Source: Heloderma charlesbogerti (Eukaryota; Chordata; Lepidosauria; Squamata; Helodermatidae). Taken from it: a DNA stretch of 64,000 nt. The translations under genes and the position numbers were made by a program. The stretch covers positions 434,001-498,000 of the forward strand of contig JANEZZ010001870.1 of the NCBI GenBank assembly GCA_026122225.1, written 5' to 3'. The notes below the pieces were generated by a model. The model was not told where the DNA came from. It did no database searches and saw nothing but the letters and a program-made list of their open reading frames with translations. This document shows, piece by piece, positions 50,859 through 62,052 of this stretch (positions are counted from its first letter, which is position 1; every line of letters starts with the position of its first letter).

Positions 50859-53773
50859 AATTGTTATGATCGATGTATATGGGCCAAATATTGATTCTCT
50901 GGCTATGTTTCATGATTGTTTTGCTAAACTGATTGATATTACCTATGATTATTTGATTGTGGGTGGGGACTTTAACAAGATCTTAGATCCTTTGTTAGAT
51001 AGGAGTACACCTTCTCCCAAGACTCGGTTTGCAGTGAGACTGGCACTTCAGGCTTATATGATGGAATATGGCTTCACTGATGCCTGGAGAATTTTACATC
51101 CTGCTGACAGAGAGTATACTTTTATTTCACCAGTTCACCGTAATTGCTTTAGACTATTTTTTGATTTCTGCAACTTCAGTATGTCAAATCAAAGACTGCA
51201 AGATTGATACATTGGTAGCATCAGATCATACCCCAGTATGTTTGGAACTGCAATTTTCTGATACTCCTAGGGCCCCCGGTCTTTAGCGTTTCAATGGTTC
51301 ACTTCTTAACGATGAGAAGTTTTAAACCCAGATGTTAGCTGAACTAACAGAATATTTCAATACTAATGAGGGTACAGCAGGTCCGTGCGCCATTGAATGG
51401 GAGGCTAGTAAAGCTTAAGGGACTGAATTATCTCTTATGCTTCCTATCAAAAAAAAGCTATAAAAAACTCAACAGACGCACTTAAATAAGAAGTTGAAAT
51501 CTCTCATAACTCAGTTTGCCACTTCCCCTACAGCAAAACTTTATCAAGAACTACAGAATACGAAGTGTGAGTTGAATAATATCCTTTCACAACATGCGGA
51601 ATTTGCTCTGACCTGTCTACGACAGAAATATTGGGAAAATGGTGAACATCCCAGTAAGATCCTTGCACGTTGTCTTAAAGAGCACCAACATCAAAATGTT
51701 ATTTCAGCTATTAAAGATGAGAGCGGTAAAGTATATACTTCTCCTACCGACATAAACTCACAATTTAAAAAGTTTTATGCTGATCTGTATAGTACTGGTA
51801 ATAAGATATCAGGGCAAGATATGAACGCTTTTTTTCTCAGATTCATCTTCCACGTTTAGATTCTTCACAACAACAACTCTTTTTAGTTCCTCTGCGTTCA
51901 GAGGAAATCATGAACGCAATAACGAAAATGAATATTGGGAAATCACCCAGAGAGGATGGGTTCCCAATTGAATGGTATAAAACATTTTCTAGCTTTTTAG
52001 CCCCAAAGTTGTATCACCTCTATAACCATATTTTTGAAGTGGGCTCCCTTTCTTTAAATGATGCTTACATTACTGTGATACCTAAGCCAGGCAAAGACCA
52101 CACCTATTGCACAAACTATCGACCTATAACATATAACATAATGTAGATATCAAAATATTAACAGCAATCTTGGCCGATAGATTACAGCAGGTCATGGCTA
52201 TATTGGTTAGACCAGACCAGGTGGGATTTATTAAAAATAGACAGGAGGGTGATAATCTTAGACTAGTTGTTGATCTGGTTGCTTTAAACTCTGAAAGAAC
52301 TGATCAGGCAACCATCATTTCCTTGGATGCAGACAAGGCCTTCGACAAAATTTATTGGAAATTTATTTTTTACTACACTAATTTTCCTATAGAATTTCTG
52401 AAATGGGTTAAAATTTTATACTCACCTACAAGAACGAGAGTATTGACCAACCATTTATTTTCAGCTTTTTTTTTTTTTTTTAACTAGGGTGGGGCACCAG
52501 ACAAGGTTGCCCCCTTTCCCCATTGCTATTCATGTTATGTTTGGAACCCCTGGCGTGTGCTATTAGACAAAATAATAGTATTCATGGATTCGCCCATTTT
52601 GGATTAGAAGTTAAAATTGTTCTTTATGCTGATGAACTTTTGTTGTTTATCTCGAGACACCACTCATCAGCTCCAGCTTTGAATTGTCCGGCTATTCAAT
52701 TAATTGGTCAAAGTCGGAAATAATGCCGACTGGACATGCAGTATACTCTAGCGTATTAGCCAACTGGCAATTTTGATGGTGCCCAGGATTTATTACTTAT
52801 TAGGGAATAATTATCCCTAGAGATGTATCTCAAATGATTAGGTTAAATTTAAACAAGTTGATTAATGACATTTCACGAGATATAGATAGATGGGCATCTT
52901 TAAAGTTGAGTTTATGGGGTAAGGTGAATACACTTAAGATGAATACCATACCCCAATTTACGTTATACAAGGGATCCCTATATTTATACCTGGCAAATAT
53001 TTCCAAGAACTCAATGCTTTGTTTCACAAGTTCTTTTGGGGTTCCTCTCCACCAAGAATATCTTTAAAAAGGATGCAACTTCCAATTAATGAAGGTGGGT
53101 TCGGTTTTCCGGATCTAGCTATGTACCATCGGGCCTATTTGCTGACCTCTACTAAATTTTGGTATTTTCCACTCAAATTACATTTTCCTCCATAGTCAGT
53201 ATTGGAATCTTCTTGTCTGGAGCCTCTCTTTAATGGCGTTAGGTTCTCGGCATATTAAGGTAGACAGAGCTCCTCCCACAATTTTGGCAATTAGGGAAGT
53301 CTGGCGTGTAATGTTACGTCAATTATAGCTTCATCCATTTTCCCATGCCAAATTGACTTTATGGGTAAATCCAGATTTAAGAATTGGCAAGAAAATGTTT
53401 TTAGGGCGGACCCGGACAGATAAGATGATCTTTTAGATCAATTAGTGGGGGTTGATGATGAGTTTTTGGTATTTTCATCTTTGCGAGATCAATTTGACCT
53501 GCTGGCTTCAGCGGAATGGCAGTATTTGCAACTGAAACATTTGTTGGTATCTAGATTCGGTCCTGCTGCTTTTACTGCCTCTGAGTCTTCTTTGCTATTG
53601 GAAATACTTATCGAACCTGATCAAATGTATCGACGTACAATTCATGTTTATAAACATTATCAATGAATAAATATGACACAAGTGGTTTTCAGCAGGAATG
53701 GAACAGGGAATTGGAACATCCTATTTTGCTTAATCAACGGACTGCCGTTTTGGCGTCTGTATCAGATATTTCA

Positions 53774-53846
53774 TAGAATCATAGAATAGTATAGTAGGGT
53801 TGGAAGGGGCCTACAAGGCCATCGAGTCCAACCCCCCATTCAATGG
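53774..53846 (-). mobile_element. CR1 3' tail fragment
   Basis: catagaatcatagaatagta...ggttggaaggggcctacaag...cgagtccaaccccc, the reverse complement of the CR1 3' end. Confidence 0.92.
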
Positions 53847-54310
53847 ATCTTCAGTTACACCTTCTTCAGCAAAAGCTCTGGTTTCGGGTTTATTGGACGC
53901 CACAAGGTCTTTTTAGTAAAAGCTTGTCAAATTCGGCTAATAGTTGGAGGTGTAATGTAGTCAATGCTTCTTTTATTCATATGTTTTGGAAATACCCAAT
54001 GGCCGCCTCCTATTGTACGAATAAATTTGGTATTGGAAAACTCTTTAATATTTACTGATGTAAATGTTCTTAAATTACTTACCTGCTTCTTGGAACATAA
54101 CACGTGGTCAGCGTAAATGGAATTTTCGCGCCCTTTTGGTTGCTAAAAGACTGATATTACGATATTGGAAGGATAAAAGCTCACCGCCTATAACGCAATG
54201 GACTGAAGACTTGACACTAGCTACATTTGAAAGAGTGATATATAGGCGTAACTTGCAAATGGACTTACACACGGATATTTGGTCTGCTTTTACTGAAGTT
54301 TATGTCTAAC

Positions 54311-54470
54311 CTTTTTTTCTTCTTCCCTTTTTTCCCTTTAATATTGTAATGTTAGAAACTTAGGATTTTGCATATGCTGTTTTTTTTTTTTTAATTCCTT
54401 TTTTAAGGTTCTGTAATGTTTTCAGTTTGTTTTGTAAAAATTCACAATAAAAAAATGTTTTCGGTTTGTT
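54311..54470 (+). other. L1 3' UTR and tail
   Basis: T-rich sequence ending ttcacaataaaaaaatg. This is the likely 3' end of the L1, directly followed by composite repeat copy 2. Confidence 0.55.
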
Positions 54471-54474
54471 TTGA

Positions 54475-54980
54475 TCTCATAGGGTTGGAAGGGCTCATCG
54501 AGTCCAACCCCCTGCTCAGTGCAAGAAGCCTGATTCCCAGACGGTCTCCCATCCAAGTGCTAACCAGGACTGACCCTGCTTAGCTTCCGAGATCAGACGA
54601 GATCAGGCACATCCAGCCCTTTGCTCATGGCGAGGGAAACGCTACTAGAATTTTATTCTTGGTTTTAATTGTTGGCTTTTATTGTTTTTATCACTTTTAA
54701 TATTTTAACTATTTTTAAGCCGCCTTGGGAGGGCTTCTGCCCTGAAAGGCGGCCAAGAAATGTTTTAAATAAATAAATAAATTTTAGCGCCCCACTTGGC
54801 TGTCAGAGAAAGAAAGAAAATACCTCCTGCTTTTGTGGCTTCGGGGGCTGCAGGCTTGTGCTGTGATGGAGCGCTCTGCTGCAGACCGAGACTAGTCTCG
54901 GCATCACCGATCTCCATCCATGCAATGGGCAAACGTCTCCCACACTTTCTTCTATGTGCTTAATTTCTTGCCAACACGTG
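54475..54980 (-). repeat. Composite repeat, copy 2 (inverted relative to copy 1)
   Basis: The reverse complement of 42451-42987 in the same order: CR1 tail (cgagtccaaccccctgctca), 5S-like segment, LINE 3' UTR and unique block ending cacgtg. The 5S-like part (about 54530-54615) is more complete than in copy 1, containing gatctcgtctgatctcggaag read on the minus strand. Confidence 0.85.
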
Positions 54981-55119
54981 TATGTTCCGCTTGACTCACT
55001 CTTAAATTATCTATTCTGCATACACGCTGTTCATTCTTGCTTTCCAAGCGCAGCGGCTGTTTGAATTGTATTGTTTTGTTTTAACTCACAATAAACAATT
55101 GGAGAAAAAACAGCAGCAG
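54981..55119. other. Unassigned
   Basis: Short spacer, no feature seen. Confidence 0.3.
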
Positions 55120-55650
55120 CACATCCAAGACACCAGAAGCCCTCAAATGCTCTACTTAGCAGAGCCTCACCTGGAACTCTGCATGCCACTCTGGGCACAA
55201 CTCAAGAAGAATGTTAGCAAGCTGAACACCATGGAGAGGGAACTCTGAGGTATCATTTGATCTTGCTCAATGTCAAAGAGGCACACTTTGCAACGAGAGG
55301 CTGAAGGAACTGGTGAGGTTTCGCTTACACAATAGGTGATTGACTGGCTTCAAATATTTCAAACAGAGGGAAATGGGGAACAGTTGCTCCCCCTGGTCTT
55401 GTCTTATTTCTGACAATAAGAACCTGCAACACACAACATGATAGCAGCAGATCCAGCTTAAAATTTGGGAAAAAAACTCATAATGGCAACGAAGCAGATA
55501 GATGATCCTTCCTTGGTTTTCCCAGACAACAGCTGGCCTAGTACTAGTCAGAAGGGCTCTTGCTGTTCTCAGGCAACCTTCTGGAGGGCAGAGCACCATG
55601 GCCTTTTGTTGTCCACTGGGTCCTTCCCAGCCCTATACTACCAGTACAAA
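55120..55650 (+). pseudogene. Old CR1/L3-like LINE remnant
   Basis: A degenerate frame with EPHLELCMPLWAQLKKNVSK and LNTMEREL corresponds to the CR1-type '[13 protein letters not shown]....L..VQRRA' block. Decayed downstream sequence follows (gaggctgaaggaactg). Much more diverged than the other CR1 copies. Confidence 0.55.
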
Positions 55651-55659
55651 TATCTCAAG

Positions 55660-55752
55660 GTCATAGAATCATAGAGCTGGAAGGGGCCATTTTGGCCATC
55701 AAATCCAACCACCTGCTCAGTGCAGGAAGCCACTTTAAAGTATCCCTGACAG
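55660..55752 (-). mobile_element. CR1 3' tail fragment
   Basis: catagaatcatagagctgga...atccaaccacctgctcagtg...tatccctgacagatgg, reverse orientation. Confidence 0.85.
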
Positions 55753-55762
55753 ATGGTTCCAT

Positions 55763-56912
55763 TTCAATATAAATAAAGCTTTTATTGTTTTGACCAATGG
55801 TTACAACGAGCATACAAAAAACATAGATGACCAAAATCAGATAAAACAAATGTTACATGGTTTTAATCAGTTCGCAAAGTCAAAAAATTCACTCTATAGA
55901 TTTGGGCTGCGAAGGCAAAATTGGCCAGTGCCAGGAAAATTGTCTTATTATGACATGTAAACAAAAATTTTATTCTGTCTGAGTTGGACCAGGTAAGACT
56001 TTTTCTCAAAAAAATGTATCTAAATACATGGAATGAATTTGGGAAAAGACAGAACAATATTACAGATAAGAGGCAGGTCCTCCACTTTGCCAGTACGACA
56101 AGGGCAAAGTCTGGAGGCATACGGCATTGTATTCAAATGCCCTTCCAAAACTGCTGTTTTCATCTGCTGCATCCTTAGTTGTGTTAGAGCTGATCTGAGA
56201 TGAAGATTAGAAGTAAGAATCAAATACCTTCCACATTCAAAATTATTCTTGGTTGGTCTTAGCAAACCAGGGTGCTATGTTGTTACTGGAAACTGCACAA
56301 AGGTCCAATTGGATAGAAACACTACAAACCCTCTCCTTAAAAACCGCTTTACTGTGGGCTGTATTTAAGATAGTGAAATATTGGGTAGAGAAGCCATAAT
56401 AATAAATTTGAGAACTTAATCTCTGAAACCAAGATACTGTATCTGACGGATGAGCTCTCATTTGCTCTAAAAGACACAATTTGGGTAATCTGGTTGGAGG
56501 TGAGAAAAAAATCAAAGGCCCTAACTGGCATTACACCGGTTTCAGAATGTAGAAGTGAAGCCGGAGTACTCGATACACTAAGAATAGTCCTTAACAGTTT
56601 GTTTTGAAACAATTCCATGTCGTATGGGATTTTTAAACCCCATAGCTCTGCTCTATATGCATATTGAGAGATTAGTTTTGATTTCAGCAAGGTAAGAATT
56701 CGATAGACTTGATAACCACCCCTTGTGCGCCAAAACTTCAGTAGTCCATTTAATTGCTGGTTTATCTTTAACTTCAGAGACTTAAAATGGGTGCCCCAAC
56801 TACCTGAGGATGAAAAAAGAATGCCCAAGTAGCAATAGGAGGATACTTGTTCAATGGAGTGGAAATTTATTCTCCACTTATATACTGGGGATCTGTGTCC
56901 AAAGACCATACC
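55763..56912 (-). pseudogene. Vingi/I-type LINE, C-terminal RT half and 3' end
   Basis: The minus-strand frame (56349-56909, 186 codons) reads MVFGHRSPVYKWRINFHSIE, YCYLGILFSSSGSWGTHFKS and AYRAELWGLKIP, the region after the RT active site. The 3' end is at about 55763 (aataaagcttttattg). It continues upstream at 60729 after a BovB insertion. The Vingi assignment is from memory of similar squamate elements and is moderate. Confidence 0.65.
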
Positions 56913-57630
56913 TTTTTGTTGTTGTTGTTCAGTCGTGTCCGACTCTTCGTGACCCCATGGACCATAGCACGCTAGGCCTTCCTGTCCTGCGTTCTCTCCC
57001 GGAACGTGCTCCGGTCCATCTTCATTGCATCGGTGATGCTATCTAGCCATCTCATCCTCTGCCGTCCCCTTCTCCTTCTGCCTTCAGTCTTTCCCAGCAT
57101 CAGGGTCTTTTCCAGGGAGTTTTCTCTTCGCATTAGGTGGCCAAAATATTGGAGCTTCAGCTTCAGTATCTGTCCTTCCAATGAGCAGTCAGGGTTGATT
57201 TCCTTTAGGATGGACTGATTTGACTTCCTTGCAGTCCAGGGGACTTGTAAGAGTCTTCTCCAGCACCACAGTTCGAAAGCATCAATTCTTCGGCGCTCAG
57301 CCTTCCTTATAGTCCAGCTCTCACAGCCATACATTACTACTGGGAAAACCATAGCTTTGATTAGATGGACCTTTGTCGGCAAGGTGATGTCTCTGCTTCT
57401 TACTACGCTGTCTAGGTGTGCCATAGCTTTCCTCCCAAGGAGCAAGCGTCTTTTAATTTCATGGCTACAGTCACCGTCTGCGGTGATCTTGGAGCCCAAG
57501 AAAGTAAAATCTGTCACTGCTTCCATTTCTTCCCCTTCTATATGCCAGGAAGTGATGGGGCCAGATGCCATGATCTTCGTTTTTTTAATGTTGAGTTTCA
57601 AACCAGCTTTTGCACTCTCCTCTTTTATAT
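56913..57630 (-). pseudogene. BovB (RTE) ORF2 C-terminal part and 3' end
   Basis: The 3' terminal (GTT)n-type end is at 56913-56930. The frame 56972-57601 (209 codons) reads LNIKKTKIMASGPI, DFTFLGSKITADGDCSHEIK, VMYGCESWTIRKAERRRIDA, FELWCWRRLLQVPWTARKSN and QYFGHLMRRENSLEKTLMLG, the standard BovB C-terminus. Upstream the frame reaches EESAKAG and is then cut by a CR1. The RT core with the catalytic Asp pair is missing from this copy. Confidence 0.93.
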
Positions 57631-58190
57631 GATGTCCACAGCATTCCCACAGTCCACAAGGGAGGTGACTTGATCAAAAAATGAGATCAGATTTTTCTGG
57701 CAGGATTTGTTCTTGACAAATCCATGTTGGCTTCGAGTAATCACTGTATTATTTTCAAGGTGCTTACAGATGGATGGCTTAGAACCTGCTCCAGAATTTT
57801 TCAAGGGATTGATGTCAGACTGACTGTTCTGTAGTTCCCAGGTTCTTCCTTTTTACCCTTTTTGAAGATGGGGACAACATTAGCCCTCCTCCAGTCATCT
57901 GGCACTTCCCCCGTCCTCCATGATTTCTCAAAGAGAATAGACAGCGGTTCTGAGAGTTCTTCTGCCAGTTCCTTTTTTACTCTAGGATGCAGACTCCAAC
58001 CACCAGGTTCCTTTTATTCTTTGCTGCATTTATTTCAACCCAGATGCTCTCGATAGAGCTACCAAGCTCCTCCTCCTGTATTTCTGTGCAGAGATACGTA
58101 TTTTTCACATACAGTGCAACCCCACCTCCCTTTCTGTTCCTCTTGTTCTTTTTGAACAAGTTATATCCTTCAATTGCTGTATTCCAGTCA
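57631..58190 (-). pseudogene. CR1 ORF2 pieces (RT start and endonuclease start)
   Basis: 57631-57980 is the CR1 segment running up to the DCGNAVDII motif. Just above it (57977-58159) is the ORF2 N-terminus, FKKNKRNRKGGGVALYVKN, an endonuclease block. They are normally far apart, so an internal deletion near 57990 joined them. The RT core and the 3' half of the CR1 are absent. Confidence 0.75.
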
Positions 58191-58455
58191 TGAGAGTCAT
58201 CCCACCAAGTCTCAGTTATACCTATCAGGTCATAATTTCCCTCTTGTATTAAGAGTTCAAGTTCGTTCTGTTAGTTTCCCATACTTTGGGCATTAGTATA
58301 TAGACATCGAAGAGCATGTGCTTCATAGCCTGGCTTTCTTCCTACATGTGTCTGAAGACTATTATGGGGCGCTATCAGAGCTGTTCTCTCCATTGCAGTG
58401 CATGCGCCTATGTCCACTGTTACCCCCAACATTACATCTCCCTTCCCCGTAGGAT

Positions 58456-59476
58456 TCAGTTTAAAGCCCTCCTGATGAAGTTCTTCATGCTGTGGCCAAA
58501 CACATTCTTCCCATCCTTTGTGAGGTGCAACCCATCCCTAGCCAACAGCCCATCTTCCAGGAAGTATAGCCCATGGTCCCAGAATCCAAATCTCTCTCGT
58601 CGGCACCACCTTCGTAGCCAGTCATTCACCCGGAGTATTTTTCGTTCCCTTTCTGTCCCTCTTCCAACTACTGGAAGGATGGATGAGAAAACTATCTGGG
58701 CCCCAAAGTTCTTGAGTTTCCTTCCCAAAGCTTCAAAGTCTGACGTGATCTCTTCATAGCTCTCCTTGGCGGTATCATTTGTTCCCACATGGATGAGAAG
58801 AAAGGGATCCCTGTCAGTGGGCTTTATGAGTGCAGGCAACCTTTCAGTCACGTCTCTAATCTGTCCTCCCGGGAGACAACATACCTGGCGAGTCCATGGG
58901 TCTTCGCGACATACTTGGGTCTCGATCCCACGCAGCAAGGAGTCTCCCACTACTACCACTCTTCTTCTTCCTGTAGGCCTGGGTTTCATCGCCTCTGTTT
59001 GACTGACCTTTAGCTTCTTGCTCACTCTCATGCAGGTTCCCCTGTGATTCTTCCTCTGCAGGCTGTCCTCCAGTCTCATCCGCAAGTACCTGGAATCGGT
59101 TCCACAGCTCCACTCCTTCCACTGGTGCAGAGTGGCGTCTAGTTCTTCTTCTCCTAACTGTCACCCTTTTCCAAGGAGTATCCTCTATTCCATTTTTCTT
59201 CACCTCAGCATTTCCCACTGCCTCATCTTGCTGTTGCTCTTCAAGCTTCTGGTCTGCCCTTTGCTGCTGTAGTTCCCCCATTCTGTCCAAGAACTCTTCG
59301 TGTTCTCTTATTCCCCAGAGGGTCGACAGTCGCCGCTCCAGTCCACTTACTTTTTCCTCCAGCAGCGTGATCAACTTGCACTTGTTGCAGGTGTAGGCCA
59401 TGTTGTTCTCAGGGAAGAAAACAAACACTGCACACACCTTGCAGGTCACCACCACTGGAGAGTCTTGTCCTTCCAT
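58456..59476 (-). pseudogene. CR1 ORF1 (zinc finger + SGNH/GDSL-like esterase), one frameshift
   Basis: CR1 ORF1 binds element RNA. The N-terminal frame (59476 down) has a Cys-rich finger (CKVCAVFVFF, YTCNKCKL), then a Leu heptad helix (LITLLEEKVSGLERRLSTL). The second frame (59085-58456) has RVVVVGDSLLRGIE, LLIHVGTNDTAKESYEEI and LLARDGLHLTKDGKNVFGHS, the blocks I, III and V of SGNH hydrolases with the catalytic Ser, Asn and Asp-x-x-His. The frames overlap at 58856-59085, so one indel separates them. Otherwise the ORF1 is well preserved. Confidence 0.88.
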
Positions 59477-59559
59477 AGCCTCTTTTCCCTTTTTGTGTCT
59501 AGCTTTGTGATTGTTCTAGACCAGCCTGTGCCTGCTCCTCTACTCAGTAGAGGTTAAAA

Positions 59560-60152
59560 GCCAGGTCCCACTGGTGTGAAAGTGTGTGTTACAAGACAAA
59601 TAAATGGAAAAAAGTTAGTTAAAATAAAAAATGATAAAAATGAAAAAAAATGTTAGGGGCATCCCCCTTGACCTCCCCTGCCGAACTCCCCTGGCCAACT
59701 CCTGTTTGCTCCCCCCGTTCACTTGCTCCGTTCGCTCGCTCTCTGGGAGCTTGCCTGCTTCTGTAGTCCCTGGACCAGCTGGAGCAGCTTGCTCTTCTCT
59801 GCTCTGCTCAGCTGGGAGGCGGGAAACAGACTGAAGCTTCCCGCCCAGTCAGCTGCTGGGAGTACTCAGGCCACACCCCTCCAATTCAGTTGGAGCTCTC
59901 AGAAGCACCTGGTGAGCTCACAGCCAATCAGAAGGATAAAGGGCAGCCCCCTGGGCTTCCTGCAACCCACTTACCTCTTAGCCTCTGTCTCCTTTGTCTC
60001 TTCAACCACTGCAACTCCCCTGGCCAACTCCTGTTTGCTCCCCCTGTTCGCTTGCTCTGTTCGCTCGCTCTCTGGGAGCTTGCCTGCTTCTGTAGTCCCT
60101 GGACCAGTTGGAGCAGCTTGCTCTGCTCTGCTCAGCTGGGAGGCGGGAAACC
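59560..60152 (-). promoter_or_regulatory. CR1 5' UTR with two promoter-like monomers
   Basis: Two direct copies of about 140 bp (about 59680-59830 and 60008-60150) share ctcccctggccaactcctgt, gctctctgggagcttgcctg and agctgggaggcgggaaa. They are GC-rich and lie immediately 5' of ORF1 on the minus strand. The arrangement resembles the tandem promoter monomers of other LINEs. Promoter function is inference. Confidence 0.6.
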
Positions 60153-60721
60153 TCAGATCTTTCCGGTACAGTTCTTCTGTGTATTCTTTCCACCTCTTCT
60201 TAATCTCATCTGCTTCTGTTAGGTCCCTGCCTTCTTTGTCCTTTATCATGCCCGTCTTTGCACAAAACGTTCCCTTGAGATCTCCGATTTTCTTGAAGAG
60301 ATCTCTAGTCTTTCCCATTCTGTTGTTTTCCTCGATTTCTTTGCATTGTTCATTTAAGAAGGCCTTCTTGTCTCTCCTTGCTATTCTCTGGAACTCTGCA
60401 TTCAGTTGGCTATATCTTCCCCTTTCTCCCTTGCTTTTCGCTTCCCTTCTTTCCTCAGCTACTTGTAAAGCCTCATCAGACAGCCACTTGGCTTTCTTGC
60501 ATTTCTTTTTCTTGGGGATGGATTTCGTTGCTGCCTCCTGAACAATGTTACGGACCTCCGTCCATAGTTCCTCAGGCACTCTGTCTATCAGGTCTAATCC
60601 CTTAAATCTATTCCTCACCTCCACTGTATATTCATAAGGGGTATGATTTAGGTCATACCTGAATGATTTAGTGGTTTTCCCTACGTTCTTCAATTTAAGC
60701 TGAAATTTTGCAACAAGAAGC
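60153..60721 (-). pseudogene. BovB (RTE) ORF2, region between endonuclease and RT
   Basis: The minus-strand frame reads NVGKTTKSFRYDLNHTPYEY, TKSIPKKKKCKKAKWLSDEA, GERGRYSQLNAEFQRIARRD and KKRWKEYTEELYRKDL, nearly identical to 63400-63945 on the plus strand. It stops at LYRKDL where the CR1 5' UTR begins. The element is 5' truncated, with CCATAAC (60722-60728) against CCATACC (56906-56912) as target duplication. Confidence 0.93.
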
Positions 60722-60728
60722 CCATAAC

Positions 60729-61205
60729 TTTAGTTGTCCCATAATTAATAGGTAATAGATTCTGGGGGGAATATTCAGCCATTGCTGATAGTAATCTATG
60801 CAGACCAATCTGGGTATGTGAGAAGAGGATCAGGTCATCAGCACAGAGGAGAAAAGAGAGTTTCTTTTTTTCTACTTTTCCTGGAAAAATGAGTCAAGAC
60901 TCAAATCAGAAGCTGTATCATTTACAATTAAATTAAAGGGGAGCCAGGATACATCCCTGTTTAACACCTTGAGATACTGCAGTGTTGTCAGACACATGTC
61001 CAACAGGCGGAAATCTCACCTGAATATTTGAGTTTTCATGTAACAATTGTAGTAAGATCAAGAGACATATCCATGTTTAACTCTGCCAGTTTAGCCCATT
61101 ACCTGTTCCTATTAATAGAGTAAAAGGCTGCTTGGAAATCAACAAATGCCACATACAATTTTAACTTTCGTTGGGTTAGATACTTATTAACCCAGTAGTT
61201 CTCAA
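60729..61205 (-). pseudogene. Vingi/I-type LINE, RT core
   Basis: The minus strand reads LYVAFVDFQAAFYSINR (near 61140), a decayed QGCILAPLLF-like box near 60945, and ADDLILF then LLSAMAEYS (60850-60780), then NYGTTKVM, which joins in register to MVFGHRS at 56909. Frames are broken. Confidence 0.65.
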
Positions 61206-61240
61206 CTGGTGGTCCATGGTGACTTTTTCAGTTGTCCACA
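61193..61240. mobile_element. Possible hAT-like terminal sequence
   Basis: cagtagttctcaactggtgg resembles the CAG(T/G)GGTTCTCAA-type terminus of hAT/Charlie elements. No partner end was found. Confidence 0.3.
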
Positions 61241-61635
61241 CAAATATATAACTGTATAAAATTAAATACAGAAACCATTGTCAGAGAAAGTTTGTGGGCA
61301 TCTATATTTATACAGTTCGAATAAAAATGTTTTAGAGTCACCATGTTTACACAACCTTCTTTACAGGGGGAAACATCACAATAAAACCCATTATTTACAT
61401 TTGTACACTTTTGTACAACAGAAGAGCCACTTAATGGCTAAGTCACAACTAAAAACTCGTTTTCAGTGGGGAGGTGGGAGTGACCTGTCTAGATACGTGC
61501 AGTTTGTGACTGTAGATCCCACTATCATGCTGAGTGGTTATCATGTTGTTTGTTCTGTGCTAAATGTGCTGGATTCTTTATAATTTCTGTTGTAAAATGT
61601 AAGTTTGCATACAATTTTCAACTTTATGTTCATTA
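61241..61635. other. Unassigned sequence
   Basis: No coding signal or known repeat recognised. Confidence 0.35.
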
Positions 61636-62052
61636 GGGTGCAATCCTATCCAGATCGGCGGATGCCTCTGAATTTAGAGGCAACCACCTATCCACCTGTC
61701 CAAAGCAGGGCAGGAGAAGCACAGAGGGGATCGTTCCCTCTGTGCTTCTCCTGCCCTGCATTTTTGGCTAGATAGCCAATTGTGGATGTCTAGCTGCGGG
61801 AGGACGGAGCGGGGAAGGAGGCTGCTGTATGACACATAGGATGTGTTGTACAGGCATTTCTGCCCTCCCTGCCCTGGAATGCCTCCAGCCACACCCCCTT
61901 TCAGCCACTCTGCACTCCTCTTGTGAGCGCGGAGGATGGGGATGTTCCGCGCTGCCTCTGAGGCAGCGCAGAAGTGGGGGGCAGTCAGTTCCCAGCAAAC
62001 AACATATCCTATGGCCATCTAGCCGCTGTCTAGAGGCCATAGGATTGCTCCC
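61636..62052. mobile_element. MITE, copy 2 (Harbinger-like)
   Basis: Termini GGGTGCAATCCTAT and ATAGGATTGCTCCC are 14-bp inverted repeats with one mismatch, flanked by TTA on both sides (61633-61635 and 62053-62055). A 3-bp TTA duplication is typical of PIF/Harbinger elements. The interior aligns with 23201-23609 (gcagggcaggagaagca, tgacacataggatg, gtctagccgctg). No transposase. Confidence 0.85.

Larger units (their letters stand above)
50424..54310 (+). pseudogene. L1-like ORF2 (endonuclease + reverse transcriptase), broken
   Basis: Endonuclease pieces: FLQETHLMAADRQMM (50490), INVYGPN, LIVGGDFNKILDPLLDRST (50955) and VASDHTPVCLEL (51210), which has the catalytic Asp-His motif. RT pieces: KMNIGKSPREDGFPIEWYK (51925), FIKNRQEGDNLR and SLDADKAFDKIYWKFI (52230-52360), and VLYADELLLF (52620), where the YADD box reads YADE. 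C-terminal frames continue to 54310. At least eight frame breaks. A copy of an L2-like fragment is inserted at 50722-50858 and a CR1 tail at 53774-53846. Confidence 0.88.

Noticed and set aside
59723..60541. 272-codon open frame on the + strand with hydrophobic, signal-like segments.
   Set aside because: It is antisense to the CR1 5' UTR and the BovB ORF2, whose coding strand is minus and matches known families. The similar frame at 63572-63994 is likewise antisense to BovB.
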